Of a stretch of 42,953 bases of DNA, positions 38,348-42,953 are shown in pieces. A program made the position numbers and the translations under genes. The notes beneath the pieces were generated by a model, which was given only the letters and a program-made list of their open reading frames with translations, did not search any database and was not told the DNA's origin. Source of the stretch: Streptococcus parasanguinis (GTDB lineage: Bacteria > Bacillota > Bacilli > Lactobacillales > Streptococcaceae); NCBI RefSeq assembly GCF_001073155.1, contig NZ_JVEE01000032.1:1-42953 (forward strand), given 5' to 3'. Positions within the stretch are counted from its first letter, which is position 1, and every line of letters starts with the position of its first letter.

Positions 38348-38597
38348 TATATAGAAAAACGAGGAGATTCCCTATGAAAGCAGCGTGATTCAGAGGGATT
38401 GAGATTGAAGCGACCCCTACACGGAAGCTTTATTCGTGAGAAAAAGGGGTTTCTGCAAAAAGTCTCACATTCATCAGATTTTTATTCAAATGGAAGAGCT
38501 TGAAAAGAGGGGGAAATGGTTTGAGCAGTGGAGTTTTTAGACAAGAAAGACGCGATATGTTATACTGGTATCAGTATGTGAAAGGAGAGTTATAAAA
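38348..38597. other. Spacer with a possible gene remnant
   Basis: At 38360-38440 a GAGGAG is followed by ATG AAA GCA GCG TGA, then an open stretch reading FRGIEIEATPTRKLYS. This looks like the beginning of a dehydrogenase-type MKAA start that has decayed. A hairpin ACCCC..CACG/CGTG..GGGGT lies at 38414-38453. A promoter (TAGACA 38538-38543, 17 bp, TATACT 38561-38566) for the lipoprotein gene ends the region. Confidence 0.4.
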
Positions 38598-39152
38598 ATG
38601 AAGAAATTTTTTGTAACCCTTGGGCTAGCCATTTTGGTATTGACTGGTTGTTCGCAATCCCAAACAAAGAAAACTACAACCGCTAGCTCATCTAGCAGTT
38701 CCTCTGTTAAAAAAGAAGTAAAAAATGAAGAAAAAACCACAACCTTAGTAGGAGATATCAATGGAACAAAACACCGGGATATCATCAAATCTAAGGGAGA
38801 TAAGGTTGAAAACCTTCGTATCGAAGTGACAGCTGATCTGCCCCAACAACTTAGAACTATCGCAGCAGAGAAGTCACCTGAAGAGCTCACGGCAGCCATT
38901 CAAGCTTTGCTGGAGCAAAATGAAGACTATAAGAAGCTAAAAACCGTTCCCGGTTTTAGTTTGGAATACACAGTCACACCAGAAAAGAAATTGCTCTCAA
39001 CCAGTGTGATTGACCTCAACCAAATTGATGCCAAGTCTCTAGAAGAAATTTCTTACTTCAAAGATGCTGGTCTCAATGATTTGAAAAACATGAAGGCAGA
39101 TGCCTTGGTCAAGGCCTTGAAACTGCATGGCATGAAAGAAGAAGGTCAGTAA
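38598..39152 (+). CDS. Lipoprotein of unknown function (possibly YehR/DUF1307-like)
   Basis: Encodes 184 residues. The signal peptide MKKFFVTLGLAILVLTGCSQ has a clear lipobox (LTGC), so Cys18 is lipidated and the protein sits on the outer face of the membrane. A Ser/Thr/Lys linker follows, then a mixed alpha/beta domain (RDIIKSKGDKVENLRIEVTA, AIQALLEQNEDYKKLKTVPG, FSLEYTVTPEKKLLSTSVID). The pattern recalls YehR/DUF1307 lipoproteins but I am not sure. It is a monocistronic gene with AAAGGAGAG upstream. Confidence 0.85.
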   Translation: MKKFFVTLGLAILVLTGCSQSQTKKTTTASSSSSSSVKKEVKNEEKTTTLVGDINGTKHRDIIKSKGDKVENLRIEVTADLPQQLRTIAAEKSPEELTAAIQALLEQNEDYKKLKTVPGFSLEYTVTPEKKLLSTSVIDLNQIDAKSLEEISYFKDAGLNDLKNMKADALVKALKLHGMKEEGQ

Positions 39153-39287
39153 GAAGAATAGAAAAAGTCGAGTGAAGTCACTTGGCTTTTTTTAGTGACT
39201 TTTGTCATGTGAGCGAGTGACAAAATTATCTAGTGGCTGTTATTTTCTTTCGCTATAATATAGTCAGAAAGTAAGAGGTAAGGAAAA

Positions 39288-39479
39288 ATGAAACAATGGT
39301 TCTATAAAGTGTTTACGTTAACAGTGGTGGGGATGGTCGTCTATTTGATCTTTTCAAAGGATGATAGTCTCTATTACCATTTTCCTTGGGAATTATTTGC
39401 TGGGATTGGCATCATGAGCTGGGCGGTTCAAGAAGGATTGAAAATGATCAAGGCGGTTAAAAAGGAGATGGAGCAATGA
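39288..39479 (+). CDS. Small membrane protein at the head of the ABC/two-component operon
   Basis: Encodes 63 residues with two TM segments: WFYKVFTLTVVGMVVYLIFS and PWELFAGIGIMSWAVQEGLK, and a basic-acidic tail. AGAGGTAAGGA lies upstream, with a -10 TATAAT at 39254-39259. It is the first gene of a run leading to the ABC exporter and the kinase-regulator pair. Function unknown; a regulatory or accessory role for the transporter or kinase is a guess. Confidence 0.75.
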   Translation: MKQWFYKVFTLTVVGMVVYLIFSKDDSLYYHFPWELFAGIGIMSWAVQEGLKMIKAVKKEMEQ

Positions 39480-39529
39480 AAACAACGGGAGTAACCCTGG
39501 TTGTTTTTGCCATCATTCCGGCCGTTTAA
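39476..39529 (+). CDS. Candidate 17-residue hydrophobic peptide
   Basis: The ATG overlaps the preceding TGA (ATGA), giving MKTTGVTLVVFAIIPAV and TAA. AAGGAGATGGAG precedes the start at a good distance, so translation by coupling is plausible. After the stop the frame stays open for AWLKGEYHERH, so this may also be the start of a longer small membrane protein cut by a stop. It is 22 bp before the ABC ATPase gene. Confidence 0.4.
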   Translation: MKTTGVTLVVFAIIPAV

Positions 39530-39551
39530 GCCTGGTTGAAAGGAGAGTATC

Positions 39552-40469
39552 ATGAGCGTCATTAGAGTAGAGAACTTGAAAAAAAGTATCAAAGGAAAAG
39601 TCATTTTAGAAGATCTTTCTTTTGCAGTTGAACGGGGGGATTGTCTGTCCTTGATCGGGCCAAACGGAGCTGGGAAAACAACCTTGATGAACTGTCTTCT
39701 GGGAGATATGAAGGCGACTTCTGGGATTATTGAAGTAGAGGGGAAGGCGCCTGGTCATCCTCAGTTAAAGGCTAGTGTGTCCTATCTCCCTCAAGAGAAT
39801 GCCATCGTTCAAAAGTTAACCGTGCAGGAACTGATCAACTTCTTTCGCTCTATTTATCCCCACCCCTTAACAGGGGAAGAAATTGATGATTTATTACGTT
39901 TTAGCTCAGAACAAAAGAAACAATTGGCTAGTAAGTTGTCTGGTGGTCAAAAGCGCCTCTTATCCTTTGTTCTAACCTTGATTGGTCGTCCTAGCTTACT
40001 TTTCTTAGATGAGCCGACTGCGGGAATGGATACTTCCACTCGCCAACGCTTCTGGGAGATTGTTGGGCATTTAAAGGAAGAAGGTGTGACCATTGTCTAT
40101 TCTTCGCATTACATCGAGGAAGTAGAGCACACGGCAGATCGAATTTTGGTCTTGCATCAGGGGCATTTGCTTCGGGATACGACACCTCTCGCTATGAGAA
40201 GCGAAGAGGTAGAAAAACATTTCACCCTGCCCTTGCGCTACCAAGCTCTAGTGGCAGAAATGGAAGACATTGGTGAAGTGGTCGCTAAACCCGATGCCCT
40301 TCAGGTTGTGACACGGGATGCTAATCGTTTGTGGAGTCGATTACAAGAAGAAGGATGTTCGATCCAAGAAATCGAAGTAACCAATCGAAGTTTATTGGAT
40401 TCTATTTTTGAAAATACAAAGGAAGTAGGTAGAGAAGATGAAACGCATGAAAGCTCTCGGCGTGGTTGA
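39552..40469 (+). CDS. ABC exporter ATP-binding protein
   Basis: Encodes 305 residues. Walker A GPNGAGKTT is near residue 38, Q-loop YLPQENA, signature LSGGQKR, Walker B LLFLDEPTAGMD and H-loop SSHY; a C-terminal region of ~90 residues follows. It belongs to the ABC-2 drug/antibiotic export group and powers the permease encoded next. The 3' end overlaps the permease start by 32 bp. AAAGGAGAG lies upstream. The order ABC, permease, DesK-type kinase, NarL regulator resembles the pneumococcal TCS11 locus as I remember it. Confidence 0.93.
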   Translation: MSVIRVENLKKSIKGKVILEDLSFAVERGDCLSLIGPNGAGKTTLMNCLLGDMKATSGIIEVEGKAPGHPQLKASVSYLPQENAIVQKLTVQELINFFRSIYPHPLTGEEIDDLLRFSSEQKKQLASKLSGGQKRLLSFVLTLIGRPSLLFLDEPTAGMDTSTRQRFWEIVGHLKEEGVTIVYSSHYIEEVEHTADRILVLHQGHLLRDTTPLAMRSEEVEKHFTLPLRYQALVAEMEDIGEVVAKPDALQVVTRDANRLWSRLQEEGCSIQEIEVTNRSLLDSIFENTKEVGREDETHESSRRG

Positions 40470-41178
40470 GTGGCATTTGACCAGTCGCCAAGCTATTTAT
40501 TACTTGTTATCAATTGGGATGCCCACGGCCTTTTATCTCTTCTTTTCAGGGATGTACCAGGAAACACCAGGAGCACCTGCTCACTTTATGAGGGATTATC
40601 TCCTTTCTATGACGGCATTTTCTATGATGTCTACGGCTATCTTTTCTTTTCCAACCGTTCTTGAAACCGATCGACTCAATAATTGGCAAAAAGTCTTGCG
40701 CCATACCCCCGTATCTATGGTAGAATATTATCTAATAAAGGTTGTGGGTCTCTTTGTCGATTTTCTCCTATCGATTGGAGTTGTCTTTACCGTGGGCCAT
40801 GTGGTGCGGCATGTGAATATGCCCCTACAGGATTGGGTCTTAGCAGCCTTTATTCTCATCCTAGGAAGTCTAGCGTTTGTGGCTCTCGGTCTGGTTTTGA
40901 CCCTGCTTCCTTCCAGTCAATTGATGTCTGTTGTGGGCAATCTCCTTTACATGGGGCTGGCTGTCATGGGTGGACTATGGATGCCGATTAGTCTCTTTCC
41001 AGAATGGATGCAAGCCATTGGCAAATGCCTTCCAACCTATCAATTGATGGAACTGATTAAGACCTTTTTAAACAAGGGACAGGTCAATGTCTTTGCGAGT
41101 GTCTATTTAACCTTGTTTACCCTGGTCTTGTTTGCCCTTGTTATCGTTTATCGTCGTCATTCTGAGGTTCGTTCATGA
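40438..41178 (+). CDS. ABC-2 type permease
   Basis: Encodes 246 residues with six TM segments, including QAIYYLLSIGMPTAFYLFFS, LSMTAFSMMSTAIFSFPTVL, VGLFVDFLLSIGVVFTVGHV, LAAFILILGSLAFVALGLVL and VVGNLLYMGLAVMGGLWMPI, and the WMPISLFPEWMQAIGKCLPT ABC-2 signature. It forms the membrane part of the exporter with the preceding ATPase. The start could be ATG 40438 or 40447; both lie within the ATPase gene. It ends in ATGA overlap with the kinase gene. Confidence 0.92.
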   Translation: MKRMKALGVVEWHLTSRQAIYYLLSIGMPTAFYLFFSGMYQETPGAPAHFMRDYLLSMTAFSMMSTAIFSFPTVLETDRLNNWQKVLRHTPVSMVEYYLIKVVGLFVDFLLSIGVVFTVGHVVRHVNMPLQDWVLAAFILILGSLAFVALGLVLTLLPSSQLMSVVGNLLYMGLAVMGGLWMPISLFPEWMQAIGKCLPTYQLMELIKTFLNKGQVNVFASVYLTLFTLVLFALVIVYRRHSEVRS

Positions 41179-42272
41179 TTGAAAAACTCAAACATATTCA
41201 CCATATGTTTTACGTAGGCTTAATCTTTATGGCCTTTCCCTTTGCTTCTATTTTCTTAGGGCAGATTCCCTGGTGGCATTTCTTTTTAGCCATCTTCTTT
41301 ATGATAAGCTATCTAGGTATCCTCATTACTGAAAATAAGAAACTGACCTGGCTTTTTTGGATTTATCTTCTGCTGTATATTGCAGGAAATACCTTTTTTG
41401 TTGGAACTAGCTTTTGTTGGTTTTACTATTATGTGAGCAATATTTTGATCTATCGTTTTGGGATTCGCGATTTTCGCTCGCCCTTTCTTTGGACGGCTGT
41501 TGGATCACTACTGATCCTTTTTGGAGCTCTATTATTTAATAGGGAGATGAGAGAAAATGATTGGCTTTTTGTCCTGATCGTCTCTTTGTTTATCGCGGTT
41601 ATGACCTTTAGTATGGTTCGGATGGAGATGATGGAAGAGTTGAAAGTTGACCATGCCAAGCAAAACGCCCAGATCAATCTCTTGCTGGCAGAAAACGAGC
41701 GCCATCGGATTGGCCGTGATCTGCATGACAGTCTAGGACACACCTTTGCCATGCTCAGTGTCAAGGCGGACCTAGCTGATCAATTCTTGGCATTGGGTCA
41801 GGTTGAGAAGGCCCAGGAGCAGGTGCAAGAGATTCAAGCCATCAGTCAAGAGTCCATGCACCAAGTCCGTGAGATTGTGGAGAATTTGAAGCAGCGAACC
41901 CTGGCAAGAGAGCTAGAAACCGTCAAGCAAATGCTGGAAGTAGCTCAAATCAAAGTGGAGATTCAGAACGAGCTTGATACAGCCAGCATCTCGCCGATCC
42001 TAGAATCTGCTCTAGCCATGGTGTCTCTGGAATTAGCCACCAATATGATCAAACATGCCAAAGCGACACAGGCCCTTCTCTTTTATCGCTCTACCGAGAC
42101 AGGAGTGGAAATGGTCGCAGAAGACAATGGCATCGGCTTTGCCACAGTCTCCGATAAAGACCTGCACTCGATTCGCGAACGGATTGCCTTGTTGGGAGGA
42201 GAGCTGGAGATCAGTCATCAACACAAGCCGACCAGGATAGAAATACGGATCCCCTATCAAGAAAGGAAATAA
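41175..42272 (+). CDS. DesK-type sensor histidine kinase (HisKA_3)
   Basis: Encodes 365 residues. Five to six TM segments fill the first ~155 residues with no large external domain, so it probably senses the membrane or the partner transporter. Cytoplasmic motifs: H-box [20 protein letters not shown] with the phospho-His in DLHDS, N-box [15 protein letters not shown]-box VAEDNGIGF and [16 protein letters not shown]. It overlaps the permease gene (ATGA). With the next gene it makes a two-component system likely to control the exporter operon. Confidence 0.94.
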   Translation: MIEKLKHIHHMFYVGLIFMAFPFASIFLGQIPWWHFFLAIFFMISYLGILITENKKLTWLFWIYLLLYIAGNTFFVGTSFCWFYYYVSNILIYRFGIRDFRSPFLWTAVGSLLILFGALLFNREMRENDWLFVLIVSLFIAVMTFSMVRMEMMEELKVDHAKQNAQINLLLAENERHRIGRDLHDSLGHTFAMLSVKADLADQFLALGQVEKAQEQVQEIQAISQESMHQVREIVENLKQRTLARELETVKQMLEVAQIKVEIQNELDTASISPILESALAMVSLELATNMIKHAKATQALLFYRSTETGVEMVAEDNGIGFATVSDKDLHSIRERIALLGGELEISHQHKPTRIEIRIPYQERK

Positions 42273-42273
42273 G

Positions 42274-42873
42274 ATGCGCTTATTAGTTGCTGAAGACCAA
42301 AGTATGTTGCGCGATGCTCTCTGCCAGCTCTTGCTCCTGCAAGAGGATGTGGAAGATGTCTTGCAGGCTGGCGATGGACAAGAGGCCATTCGTTTACTCG
42401 AAACACATCCAGCCGATATTGCGATTTTAGATATCGAAATGCCCATCAAAACAGGGTTAGAAGTGTTGGAATGGGCTAAAAGTCAACAACCCCAGCTCAA
42501 GGTCGTCATCGTTACCACCTTTAAGCGACCGGGCTATTTTGAGCGGGCCCTCAAGGCTGGAGTCGATGCCTATGTCTTAAAAGAACGCCGCATTACGGAT
42601 TTGATGGCCACTCTTCATGCAGTTTTAGCAGGGCAAAAAGAATATTCGCCTGAATTAATGGAAGGGATCTTGACCCATCCCAATCCTCTGAGCCCTCAAG
42701 AAAAGGCAGTTTTAAAAGAAGTCGCAAAAGGGGCTTCTAACCAAGAAATTGCTGATCGCTTATTCCTCTCAAACGGGACCATCCGCAATTATATGTCAGC
42801 CATTCTGACCAAGTTGGATGCGGAAAACCGGACCGAGGCAGCAAAAATTGCCCAAGAAAAGGGTTGGTTATAA
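42274..42873 (+). CDS. NarL/LuxR family response regulator
   Basis: Encodes 199 residues. The receiver domain has AEDQ acidic residues (~7-8), the phospho-acceptor Asp53 in [11 protein letters not shown], Thr in VTTF and Lys in VLKERR. The C-terminal LuxR HTH reads [20 protein letters not shown], then [20 protein letters not shown]. It begins 1 bp after the kinase stop, with AAAGGAAA upstream. It probably activates the operon starting at 39288. Related pneumococcal systems respond to cell-wall antibiotics, but the signal here is unknown. Confidence 0.95.
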   Translation: MRLLVAEDQSMLRDALCQLLLLQEDVEDVLQAGDGQEAIRLLETHPADIAILDIEMPIKTGLEVLEWAKSQQPQLKVVIVTTFKRPGYFERALKAGVDAYVLKERRITDLMATLHAVLAGQKEYSPELMEGILTHPNPLSPQEKAVLKEVAKGASNQEIADRLFLSNGTIRNYMSAILTKLDAENRTEAAKIAQEKGWL

Positions 42874-42881
42874 GGAAGAAA

Positions 42882-42953
42882 AGAGAGTGGGACAGAAATC
42901 GGTAATTCGTTAGAATTCGATTTCGTCGTCCCACCTCCGCACAGTTGAGTAGG
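42882..42953 (+). repeat. Three-hairpin intergenic repeat, copy E (cut by the window end)
   Basis: Begins 9 bp after the response-regulator stop in the orientation of copies A and B; the first ~70 bp match them, with an intact GTGGGAC/GTCCCAC hairpin. The rest lies beyond the window. Confidence 0.92.

Overview
The window is chromosomal DNA from a Streptococcus, most likely of the mitis/sanguinis type and close to S. parasanguinis. This rests on the HrcA-GrpE-DnaK-DnaJ order, TTG starts on grpE and rpoE, a StrH-like double GH20 surface enzyme, the rpmB-asp23-fakA cluster, LPETG anchors, and the low-GC codon use. Species is inference; no database was searched. Almost every gene is on the + strand; the one clear exception is a small CsbD-like gene.

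Layout. 1-856: 3' end of an LPXTG pilin-like protein. 857-2152: spacer with terminators, decayed coding sequence and csbD (-). 2153-5905: rhomboid-like protein, an MDR oxidoreductase plus TetR regulator with a perfect palindromic operator, and a VanZ/RDD membrane protein. 6035-10016: ACT-domain and UPF0210 pair, two tandem histidine phosphatases and a VanY/LdcB-type carboxypeptidase. 10053-15978: heat-shock cluster with two CIRCE operators, hrcA, grpE, dnaK, a DJ-1-like gene and dnaJ, whose spacers are packed with long RNA-like hairpins. 16140-19676: StrH-like surface hexosaminidase. 19966-22493: truA, ThiD/PdxK-like kinase, ECF S component, UPF0340. 22622-29272: tig, rpoE, a B3/B4-domain protein, pyrG behind a CTP-type attenuator, tRNA-Leu, a membrane protein and fba. 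29364-33757: lipase-like hydrolase, a three-gene ABC exporter, and a GNAT gene broken by one stop codon. 33804-35832: tRNA-Thr and a LytTR/LiaF-like membrane module. 35951-38313: rpmB, asp23, fakA. 38598-42873: lipoprotein, then a small membrane protein, ABC exporter, DesK-type kinase and NarL-type regulator operon.

Two signals stand out. The first is a repeat of about 180 bp (three full or near-full copies, one truncated, one running off the window end). It lies just behind stop codons in both orientations and is built from three hairpins, with intrinsic-terminator architecture at its ends and one compensatory base-pair change between copies. The second is a pair of promoters flanking the LytTR gene's neighbour and the LytTR gene itself. 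Both carry direct repeats with a 21-bp period placed exactly 20 bp upstream of the -35 box, which suggests a small self-contained LytTR regulon whose targets are LiaF-like membrane proteins. Further regulatory features include two predicted leaderless mRNAs (truA and the hydrolase), a dnaJ start without a Shine-Dalgarno next to a long hairpin, and a multibranched fold between grpE and dnaK.
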